DNA of 5,657 bases, from positions 1 to 5,657 of the forward strand of contig JAGVKR010000513.1 in assembly GCA_020050375.1 (NCBI GenBank), read 5' to 3'. Positions 1 to 5,657 of this stretch are shown here, in pieces. A program made the translations under genes and the position numbers. The stretch comes from Planctomycetales bacterium (GTDB taxonomy: Bacteria > Planctomycetota > Planctomycetia > Planctomycetales > Planctomycetaceae). Positions within the stretch are counted from its first letter, which is position 1; the number at the start of each line of letters is the position of its first letter. The notes beneath the pieces were generated by a model. That model saw only the letters and a program-made list of their open reading frames with translations. It did not search any database and had not been told where the DNA came from.

Positions 1-2963
1 GCCGCAGGCTCCGCCGCCGCGGGACGGTCGTCTTGCGCCCGAGCCGTGTACGCCAGGTGCAACACGGCCAAAGACCACAACAACAAGACTGTCGCAAACG
101 ATCGCGTGCTGCCACTGGGAACACTGAATGGATCGGGGGTCACAACCGGGCGTCGCAACTGGAGCAGACGTTGCGGCAGGAGCGTGCCGATCGCAATTCC
201 GACCAGCGAACTGCCGGCAAACTGCGCATAGAGCGGCGGTAAGATCCACACGGCTCCGGTCAAAACCGCTACGGCCAGGGTTGCCGCGATCCGACGGCCG
301 CGCAGCGTGGAAATTCGCAGGGTGACGGTCGTCAGCAACGACAGCCACCACGCAGTCCATGTCAGCGATTCCGCCTGTTCCCGGTCCCAAACAGTCAGCT
401 CGAGCTCGTCCGGCATGGCCTGGCTTGAACCCTGCCACATCGCGCCGGTCGAGTCGGAGTGCAATTGTTGAACATCCGACAGTGACGCCGACTCGCGCGC
501 GAAAGCATCGGCGATCTGCGCCGTTCGGCCGTTCGTTTCGTCAAACTGCTCCCACAATCGCCGCCAATCCGAAGCGTCGAAGGGATGAAACACAGCTTCT
601 GTTGCCGGCCGGACGAAGGGACCAAGAATCGAATTCGTCTCGGCTTGCTCCGGGAAGAGATCCATTCCGCTCGGAGGTCCGACGAGCCGCAAGCTGCCCG
701 GAACGAACACCTTCATGCGACATCCCAGTGTCGCCTGTTGAATCCGCGGCAGGGGAAGTCGTCGGCGATTCGCCCCGAATCGGCGACTGGCAGGCACACG
801 ATATTCGAGCGAGAGATCGTGCCTCGCTCGCTGCTCAGCACTCGCGGCCGGCAGACGCAATGAAAAGCGGGTGTCGACCGTTTGCGGGTCGACCGTGCGA
901 CCATTCCAACGAACGCCGATGCTCTCGGCCTTCCCCGGAAGCTCCCACTGCAATTCGGCCCCTTCTCGACCGCTCACCGCCAAATTGACCTGAAACTGAT
1001 CGAAGCCCGCGTCGGCCCCGTCCAGCAGCACTCGGATGTTGGCCAGAACAGCGACAACAGGGAAAGCGTCTCGTTCGACCGATTTGAAATCCACCGCGGT
1101 GACCGATATCGCTGGATGGAGCGCGTCGTCGAGAGCCTTGACCGGATCGGCGCTGTCCAAACTCCGCAAGACCAGGCTTCCGGAAGCCTCAGCCGTGCTC
1201 GTCCGCAGAACGACGGCTGAGGCGCGCGCTGTTGCCGGCAATGATCGCAGGAAATCCAGTGCCTGGTCGGCCGGTCGCAGGTCGGACAGAGTCGAGATCT
1301 CCCATCCGGTCGACTCTTGCAAAACCGCACGCTGGTCCGGGCCGCCGATGATGATGGTCACGGCATCGTCGACCTCAACCGCTGCCGGGCAGATCAGCGA
1401 CGGCACCGGGAAATCATTCTCAGGCTCGATCGATTTGCGTCGCGCCGTGACGCGCAGGCGCTGCGCGCGAGTGAGGCTGAGCGCCGTCTGGAAATCGAAC
1501 CGCAATTGGCTCTTGCCCTCAGCGGTCTTTACGACGTCCCATCCCGCAAGATCGCCGGAACCCGGTTCGGCGTCATTCTGCACATTGACGATTTCCCATC
1601 CCTCCGGCACCCGATACGAGACCTCAAAGGCGCTGCCGGCCATGGCTTGCAAGTCGACCATCGACGTCAACATCCATTCCTCGCCCTCGAGTCGCGCCAG
1701 CGTGACACTGCGACCTGTCGCATCGAGGCGCGGGCTGGAAGGAATAACCACCAGCGATGCGCCCGGCTTCAATTGTCGCAGCACCACGGTCTCACCGTCA
1801 GATCGGGCCACCATTTCGATCTGACGGTATCCATCAAAACGCAAATCGGCAGCTTCATAGGGCGGCTGCAATCGAACACTCACCTGCGATTCAGACTCGA
1901 CGACGTCGGGCAGATAGATCCGGGGTACGCTCCAGGCTTGCAGCGGCTTGCCCGGTGCGATTCCGCGGACTCTCAGCACTTGCCCCGATCCTGTCAACGA
2001 GTCGGGCAATTGCACTACGATCGCGCGCCCGTCGCTGCCGTCGACCGAGCGCCAAGCGACTTCGTCGTCGTCCCCGTATTCGACACCGATGATCTGCAAG
2101 CCCTCATCGATCTGCACCCGCACTTCGCGCACGGCCGATTCGTACACTTCGAGATCGAATTCTGCGAGAACACGGATCACTTCCGGTCGCACGTCGTATT
2201 TAGCGCGGCTGTGCGCTACAACCAGCGGTCGGCGGGCCGTCTCGGCGATCGGAGGGCTGAACCGCAGTCGGCACGATGTCCGACTGCCGAGGTGCAGCTC
2301 CCACAACGAAAAGCCGGGCTCACTCCCCGGTTTTGGTCCCGACAATTCTCCGGCGCTCGTCGTGGGCGCCAACGGATCGGGCACCAGCAAAGTGAGATGC
2401 GACACCGTCGCCGCCGGCAGGCGGATTTCGAATTCGGTGCTGCGTGCCAGACTGCGGCCAACAATGCTCCAGGAACCGACAGCCAGCGCGTTGGGATGTT
2501 GCAGGAGCAACCCGGCCGTTTGCGACGGGGTTGAGCCCCAGATCACGGGGCCGATTTTACTTCTGTTTTGGGCGTCGACCCATTCCATTCGCGAAATCGC
2601 GAGGTTCAATGGATTGAGGGACAGGAATCGGCCGGGCGTCGCCGATTGTTGGAGCTTCCACTCGAACGTTCCCTGTTGCAGCGTGTCCCCGGCAAGCTTT
2701 GCATGATATTCCGCGCGCTCCAGCCCGGTGGTGATCCATTTGACGCCGTTGCGGCGCTGCTCCGCGAGTTGGCGCTCGAGATCCGCCAAAGGCATCGGTT
2801 CCCAGGGCCCCGCGGGCCACCGCTCGGGCGATCCTGCCGGAACATAAATCCTGCGGATCGAAGTCAACGCGTCTTCAGACGCGCTATCGCCAAGACAGGG
2901 AGCCGCCAGCAAAAGCGCAGCGAACGCGGCGCGCAACGCGCCGGACCGTAACCGGACGTTCAT
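1..2963 (-). CDS. Protein B: very large exported multi-pass protein of unknown function, paralogue of A (3' end outside window)
   Basis: ATG at 2963-2961 opens a frame that I followed codon by codon to position 3 without a stop (987 codons), so the C-terminus is missing. The start is supported by the signal peptide at residues 1-25, the ATGA overlap with A's stop, and a GGGAG six bases upstream. After the signal peptide comes RRIYVPAGSPERWP (37-50), a motif resembling the N-termini of large uncharacterised planctomycetal exported proteins (from memory). Residues about 130-780 are beta-strand rich, with modules similar to protein A at 276-334 and 643-767. Residues 797-835 look alpha-helical (DWRRLWEQFDETNGR) and are longer here than in A. 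Hydrophobic helices lie at about 867-882, 892-908 and 911-929, with arginines (883, 888, 890, 891, 937, 938) on the inferred cytoplasmic side. A fourth at 956-972 ends in TARAQ and would lead to another exterior region. Cysteines are at 23, 231, 525 and 748. No catalytic motif is evident. The gene is certain as an open frame; its role is unknown. Confidence 0.92.
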   Translation of the reverse strand, partial: MNVRLRSGALRAAFAALLLAAPCLGDSASEDALTSIRRIYVPAGSPERWPAGPWEPMPLADLERQLAEQRRNGVKWITTGLERAEYHAKLAGDTLQQGTFEWKLQQSATPGRFLSLNPLNLAISRMEWVDAQNRSKIGPVIWGSTPSQTAGLLLQHPNALAVGSWSIVGRSLARSTEFEIRLPAATVSHLTLLVPDPLAPTTSAGELSGPKPGSEPGFSLWELHLGSRTSCRLRFSPPIAETARRPLVVAHSRAKYDVRPEVIRVLAEFDLEVYESAVREVRVQIDEGLQIIGVEYGDDDEVAWRSVDGSDGRAIVVQLPDSLTGSGQVLRVRGIAPGKPLQAWSVPRIYLPDVVESESQVSVRLQPPYEAADLRFDGYRQIEMVARSDGETVVLRQLKPGASLVVIPSSPRLDATGRSVTLARLEGEEWMLTSMVDLQAMAGSAFEVSYRVPEGWEIVNVQNDAEPGSGDLAGWDVVKTAEGKSQLRFDFQTALSLTRAQRLRVTARRKSIEPENDFPVPSLICPAAVEVDDAVTIIIGGPDQRAVLQESTGWEISTLSDLRPADQALDFLRSLPATARASAVVLRTSTAEASGSLVLRSLDSADPVKALDDALHPAISVTAVDFKSVERDAFPVVAVLANIRVLLDGADAGFDQFQVNLAVSGREGAELQWELPGKAESIGVRWNGRTVDPQTVDTRFSLRLPAASAEQRARHDLSLEYRVPASRRFGANRRRLPLPRIQQATLGCRMKVFVPGSLRLVGPPSGMDLFPEQAETNSILGPFVRPATEAVFHPFDASDWRRLWEQFDETNGRTAQIADAFARESASLSDVQQLHSDSTGAMWQGSSQAMPDELELTVWDREQAESLTWTAWWLSLLTTVTLRISTLRGRRIAATLAVAVLTGAVWILPPLYAQFAGSSLVGIAIGTLLPQRLLQLRRPVVTPDPFSVPSGSTRSFATVLLLWSLAVLHLAYTARAQDDRPAAAEPA
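36..98 (-). other. Internal signal-peptide-like segment in protein B
   Basis: Residues 956-976 follow a basic, proline-rich linker and Arg954. They form a hydrophobic core (FATVLLLWSLAVLHL), then AYTARA followed by Gln-Asp-Asp. Ala974-Arg975-Ala976 fits the A-x-A rule of signal peptidase I, with cleavage before Gln977. In the topology model this is the fourth helix, running from inside to outside, so the residues after it should be exported. It may be a plain signal anchor or a cleavable internal signal separating two exported products. The frame is continuous on both sides. Confidence 0.65.
177..365 (-). other. Three-helix membrane cluster of protein B
   Basis: Hydrophobic stretches at residues about 867-882 (with a Trp-Trp pair at 872-873), 892-908 and 911-929 form a trio like that of protein A. 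The loop between the first two is strongly basic (RISTLRGRR), the second loop is short (PP, 909-910), and basic QRLLQLRR follows the third. The topology out-in, in-out, out-in matches that of A. Confidence 0.8.
663..1037 (-). repeat. Shared membrane-proximal beta module, copy in protein B
   Basis: Counterpart of the module in protein A, about 125 residues. ELP falls at 674-676, LPLPR before the cysteine, and Cys748-Arg749 near the end. The ELP-to-Cys distance is 74 residues against 80 in A. A helical insertion (about 797-835) separates it from the membrane cluster, making that linker longer than in A. Confidence 0.6.
1962..2138 (-). repeat. Weaker shared beta module, copy in protein B
   Basis: Counterpart of the A module, 59 residues. 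REVRV, Gly-Leu, an acidic GDDDE turn, Arg-Ser-Val-Asp-Gly-Ser-Asp-Gly-Arg, a Val-Val strand and a final Gly-Ser-Gly turn follow the same order as in A. The acidic cluster is a possible metal-binding turn, but nothing else supports that. Confidence 0.4.
2889..2963 (-). other. Sec signal peptide of protein B
   Basis: The first 25 residues have the classic layout: a basic start (Arg4, Arg6, Arg11), a hydrophobic core AAFAALLLAA (12-21), and a likely signal peptidase I site after Cys23-Leu24-Gly25, before Asp26. A lipoprotein site at Cys23 is less likely, because proline occupies the -1 position, which does not fit the usual lipobox. The signal shows that the large region after it is exported, which agrees with the membrane segments near the far end of the protein. 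Confidence 0.85.
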
Positions 2964-5657
2964 GGTCGGCTCCCGGTTTCGGAGAGCTGACCGGCCGGCT
3001 CGCTCGATTCTGTCCGATGGTCGGGCTCCGGCAAGCGGACCGACGTATATTCGTTGGAGCCGACCCCGAGCACGGCGTTGCGCGACACTGACGAAGCCGG
3101 GGTCATATAGCCGCTTGGTGAATTCATCGCGACGGCCACGGGACGTGAGCGGCTCTTGCTGTAGCCGTCGATTCCCGCAGCCACGGCGGCCAGCAGGAGA
3201 CCGAGCCCGGCCGGTTGCAGAAGGACGATGACCGGCTCGGAGAACCAGACCGCCAACAGGGCGACGACGAATCCGAAGGACAACAGCGTCAACACATGCC
3301 GGGTGATCGGCCATTTGACCAGAATCCACCCGAAGAGCAGGGCCAGGCTGGCGCCCACGAACACGATTCCTGACTGGCTCATCACGCGAAATCGGAGCGA
3401 GTCGGCGGCCCCGGCGCGGCTGAAGAGATAGGTGTTTCCTTCGTTCAAATGGCCGGGAACATCGGTGAGCTCGACGGCTCCGACCCAGTTTTCCAACTCG
3501 GAGGTCGTTCGATCGGGCTGACGACTCCAGAAGATTCTCGACGGCTTCCAACGAAACGCGGGGGCGAAACCGTCCGGTTTGGTGAACAAGTGACGACCGA
3601 ACGGCAACGTCACCTGCCACCGGCATTCCAAAACGGGGAGGTTCTCGGGCAGGCGCGGCGCCGTCAGTTGAGAGATGCTGGAAAACCGCGACAAAACCGC
3701 GCCAGGCGCCGTCGTAACGAGCGTCAGGACTGCCGTCGCGCCGGCAGAGCGGTCCGGCGCGACGCGATAGCGCTTCGTGCCAGCCTCGTCGATCTGCGGA
3801 GCGGAAGGCTTGAGCTTTTGACGATCCCACGATGCGGACACAAGCTGAACGTTTGCCGGGAGCTCCACGGCCAGTTCGAGGACAGCGCCGGTCAATTTGT
3901 ATTCGGCCCGCGTCTGGATCGTTCCGTCGAGTCCGATGACGGTGCGAATCAGTGCCCGTGTGACGGTCACACCACTCCACGCCCCTGCCGATTGTGACAA
4001 CACGACACCGATTTCCGTTGTGACGCGCGGCAATTTCCAGGTCCAAAGCCCGTTCGGATCGGGAAACCGCGTCCAATCATCGCCGCGGACCATTGCTTCG
4101 CGCCCCTGAGCGTCGCGCCATTGAAATTGCGTCGAAGTGAAATCCGCGTCGTTCGAGGTGACGAGCAGAATGCTGAGCGCCTGCTCCCCTTCGGGTGTTG
4201 AGGCGCCCGGTGTTTCGAACGCGTATTGCAGGTCCAACTCGAACCGCCCGCTTCGGGGAGGGTCGAGCGGAACGCGGACTTCGCGCCCCATCGAATCGTC
4301 CGTCGATCGGTTCGTCAGTTCGTTGCCATCGGCTTCCGAGACAAGCAGTTGCCCTGGTTTCAGCCCGGAGGGAACCGTGAAGCGGACTTCCGCCAGGCTC
4401 CCGAAGGCCACGTTGTAGGCGACCCGTTGCCGGACGACCGTCATTCCAGGGCGCTCCTGCGACGCGGAGACCGTCGTCGAGGCGGTCACCTCGCGCGGAT
4501 GGACGGCGACCGACGCCCGGAACGAAGCGTCGGGTGATTCGATGCGATACTCGTCGCGGTGCAGCTTCTGAAGTTCCCTCGGAACGGCCACACGCACTGT
4601 CGCGTCGGATTGCGTCCGCAAGACGGTCCCTTCAACCGGCTGCAGATCGAGCTCGAGGTTCTGCGGCCTGAGAATCGCCAGTCGCGCGGTAGACGGGGTC
4701 GACGTTTCGGCCACCGGCAAAGCGAACGGCGTCACCGTCGCCCCCTCCACCAAGGCGCGCCGCGCCAAAATCGTCAGCCTGAAGCGTTTCTGAGCCGGCT
4801 CGGTGAACTCGATCCGCATCTTGTCGGGAGCGGCCGCTTCATCCAGCAACGGGGGACCAAGGTTATCAGAAGCCTCAATGCGGTCGACAATCCAGCCGGC
4901 TTCTTTCCAGCCTGGCCAGCGAAACGAAGCTTCGGAGATGCTGCCTCGCAATACCTGGAACTCATACGTCGCCCCAAAGCGGATCATTTCCTGATCGATC
5001 TGCACCCAGGCTTCGGGCGACGTGCTCACCAGGGGAATGTCGCGTCGCAACTCCAGCCGCAGCCGCAGGCGATTCTCGAAACGATAGGCAGCCGTCGTTC
5101 GCGCCTGGCGCAAGGCCGCAGGAAGCGCATCGGTATTGATCCGTTGAACCGATCTGTCCTGCGGATCGTCGGTACCTGCGTCCGCCGCCTGTGACAGGCG
5201 AAAATCGCCGACAACGACCACGGCCAGAAAGCCGCTCTGAATCCGGGCGCGGGCGACATCGAACCCGTCCACGACGAACGGCCCACCGGCCGGCGGCAGC
5301 GGAATTCGAACGGTCCACCGCAGATCGACGGGACCCGTGGTCTGTCGCTGGAGCTTGACCACGACCTGAGTCGCATCATTCGGATCGCGATGATCTTCCT
5401 GATATTCGGAGCTGCCAACCGACAGCAATTCTCCATTTTTCGGTAGCGTGACACGCACCTCGTCGAATGTTCCCTGCTGTCCCACCGATCGAATCGTCTG
5501 GGTGGCGACCAGCGTGGCCGTCCGTTCGGCTTCCGCCAGCGTTGCCGTAATTGACGTGACGACTTCGAGCGTCGTGTCGACCGCGGGGAGATCGGGCGAC
5601 ACCTGCCACGAGACGTCCATCCGTGGCCCGAGCCCGATCACTTCGATCTCCGACGCA
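2960..5657 (-). CDS. Protein A: very large exported, C-terminally membrane-anchored protein of unknown function (5' end outside window)
   Basis: I do not recognise a characterised family. The frame is open from the right edge (898 codons seen, TGA at 2962-2960), so the true start lies beyond the window; residues here count from the first complete codon (5656-5654). Residues 1-760 are almost wholly alternating hydrophobic/polar beta-strand patterns separated by Pro/Gly/Asp turns, suggesting a chain of beta-sandwich domains. GLGPRMDVSW lies at 8-17, a module shared with protein B at about 420-477, and a second shared module at about 568-697. Three transmembrane helices follow at about 763-780, 787-805 and 808-829. 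A polar Ser/Pro-rich tail of 65 residues, beginning KSRSR, ends the protein. Basic residues flanking the helices place the beta region outside and the tail inside the cytoplasm. The protein has a single cysteine (678). I see no nucleotide-binding, protease or other catalytic motif. The gene overlaps B by four bases, so the two are probably one operon. The coding call is strong; function is unknown. Confidence 0.93.
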   Translation of the reverse strand, partial: ASEIEVIGLGPRMDVSWQVSPDLPAVDTTLEVVTSITATLAEAERTATLVATQTIRSVGQQGTFDEVRVTLPKNGELLSVGSSEYQEDHRDPNDATQVVVKLQRQTTGPVDLRWTVRIPLPPAGGPFVVDGFDVARARIQSGFLAVVVVGDFRLSQAADAGTDDPQDRSVQRINTDALPAALRQARTTAAYRFENRLRLRLELRRDIPLVSTSPEAWVQIDQEMIRFGATYEFQVLRGSISEASFRWPGWKEAGWIVDRIEASDNLGPPLLDEAAAPDKMRIEFTEPAQKRFRLTILARRALVEGATVTPFALPVAETSTPSTARLAILRPQNLELDLQPVEGTVLRTQSDATVRVAVPRELQKLHRDEYRIESPDASFRASVAVHPREVTASTTVSASQERPGMTVVRQRVAYNVAFGSLAEVRFTVPSGLKPGQLLVSEADGNELTNRSTDDSMGREVRVPLDPPRSGRFELDLQYAFETPGASTPEGEQALSILLVTSNDADFTSTQFQWRDAQGREAMVRGDDWTRFPDPNGLWTWKLPRVTTEIGVVLSQSAGAWSGVTVTRALIRTVIGLDGTIQTRAEYKLTGAVLELAVELPANVQLVSASWDRQKLKPSAPQIDEAGTKRYRVAPDRSAGATAVLTLVTTAPGAVLSRFSSISQLTAPRLPENLPVLECRWQVTLPFGRHLFTKPDGFAPAFRWKPSRIFWSRQPDRTTSELENWVGAVELTDVPGHLNEGNTYLFSRAGAADSLRFRVMSQSGIVFVGASLALLFGWILVKWPITRHVLTLLSFGFVVALLAVWFSEPVIVLLQPAGLGLLLAAVAAGIDGYSKSRSRPVAVAMNSPSGYMTPASSVSRNAVLGVGSNEYTSVRLPEPDHRTESSEPAGQLSETGSRP
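2970..2974 (-). promoter_or_regulatory. Likely ribosome binding site for protein B (GGGAG)
   Basis: On the minus strand GGGAG stands six bases before the ATG of B, inside the last codons of A. Spacing and sequence suit a Shine-Dalgarno element, and together with the ATGA stop/start overlap it supports this ATG as the start. In GC-rich DNA such a pentamer can arise by chance, so it is supporting evidence only. Confidence 0.5.
3170..3370 (-). other. Three-helix membrane cluster of protein A
   Basis: Three hydrophobic stretches follow one another: one around GIVFVGASLALLFGWILV, one around VLTLLSFGFVVALLAVWF, and one around PVIVLLQPAGLGLLLAAVAA. The first loop, KWPITRH, is basic and the second, SEP, is acidic. 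By the positive-inside rule the first helix runs outside to inside, the second returns, and the third ends inside, before the basic KSRSR tail. This agrees with an exported N-terminal region. The same arrangement appears in protein B. Confidence 0.85.
3566..3955 (-). repeat. Shared membrane-proximal beta module, copy in protein A
   Basis: About 130 residues aligning by eye with residues 643-767 of protein B. Shared landmarks in order: an Ile-Arg start, a Leu-Glu/Leu-Gln strand into ELP, a Trp eight to nine residues after the ELP, a Pro-rich turn, a Ser-Ala pair before a Leu-rich strand, LTAPR (LPLPR in B), then Cys-Arg followed by a Val/Pro strand. The module contains A's only cysteine and precedes the membrane cluster by roughly 65 residues. 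This is a protein-level repeat; the DNA is clearly diverged. Confidence 0.6.
4226..4399 (-). repeat. Weaker shared beta module, copy in protein A
   Basis: About 58 residues with the pattern EVR, a Val strand, Gly-Leu, an acidic turn, Arg-Ser-x-Asp-x-Ser-x-Gly-Arg, a Val strand, then Ser-Gly and a closing strand. Protein B has the same order of landmarks at residues 276-334. Identity is modest and restricted to turns and strand starts, so the match could reflect a common fold rather than recent duplication. Confidence 0.4.

Noticed and set aside
141..143. GTG at 143-141 as the start of a separate downstream gene with its own signal peptide
   Set aside because: It is in frame with B with no stop between, and no clear ribosome binding site precedes it. 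An internal signal or anchor within B is simpler.
399..408. Palindrome AGCTCGAGCT
   Set aside because: Lies inside the coding sequence of B (Glu-Leu-Glu-Leu) and is too short and isolated to call an operator or terminator.
873..896. Direct repeat GTCGACCGT, twice within 24 bases
   Set aside because: It encodes Thr-Val-Asp twice within one beta strand and turn, has only two short copies, and shows no sign of a regulatory or mobile-element role.
359..1824. Other long plus-strand frames (359-988, 1036-1824)
   Set aside because: Arg/Ser/Pro-rich translations typical of GC-rich antisense frames, overlapping each other and fully inside B.
1317..2534. 405-codon plus-strand open frame antisense to protein B
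   Set aside because: Its codons lie exactly opposite B's codons. It stays open because B rarely uses TTA, CTA or TCA codons. Its translation is rich in Arg, Gln and His, with no signal peptide or recognisable domain, while the minus strand gives a coherent exported protein.
4559..5194. 211-codon plus-strand frame antisense to protein A
   Set aside because: Composition is Arg/Gln/Pro heavy and it lies fully inside the well-supported gene A.
5639..5657. GTG at 5641 as the true start of A, with GGAG six bases upstream
   Set aside because: The frame is open to the window edge before it, and starting here would give an exported-type protein with no signal peptide, beginning inside a beta region. 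A start outside the window is more likely, though the GGAG-GTG spacing keeps the alternative possible.

Overview
The window is filled by two very large protein genes on the minus strand, read from high to low coordinates. The upstream gene (A) enters from the right edge. It contributes 898 codons and stops at 2960-2962. The downstream gene (B) starts with ATG at 2963-2961, overlapping A's stop in an ATGA arrangement, and runs off the left edge after 987 codons with no stop. I translated B codon by codon across 3-2963 and found no in-frame stop. There is no intergenic space, RNA gene, CRISPR array, insertion sequence or promoter that I can support. All plus-strand open frames are best explained as shadows of A and B.

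Neither protein matches an enzyme family I can name. Both look exported and membrane-anchored: a very long extracytoplasmic part rich in alternating beta-strand patterns, then a cluster of three transmembrane segments with basic residues on the predicted cytoplasmic side. B begins with a clear Sec signal peptide. A's own beginning lies outside the window. The C-terminal thirds of A and B can be aligned by eye, with shared ELP, Trp, Pro-Arg and Cys-Arg landmarks and the same three-helix membrane cluster. A second, weaker shared module lies further upstream in each protein. I infer that A and B are tandem, translationally coupled paralogues. After its three-helix cluster B has a fourth hydrophobic segment ending in Ala-Arg-Ala-Gln, which looks like an internal signal peptide leading into another exported region beyond the window.

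The organism is probably a GC-rich (about 60% by eye) Gram-negative-type bacterium. The style of these proteins (giant, signal-peptide-bearing, beta-rich, C-terminal membrane helices, an Arg-Arg-Ile-Tyr-Val-Pro motif soon after the signal peptide) resembles the large uncharacterised exported proteins common in Planctomycetota. That assignment is from memory of family style; no phylogenetic marker is present. The two proteins may form a cell-envelope complex or layered scaffold, but nothing in the sequence shows what they bind or do.
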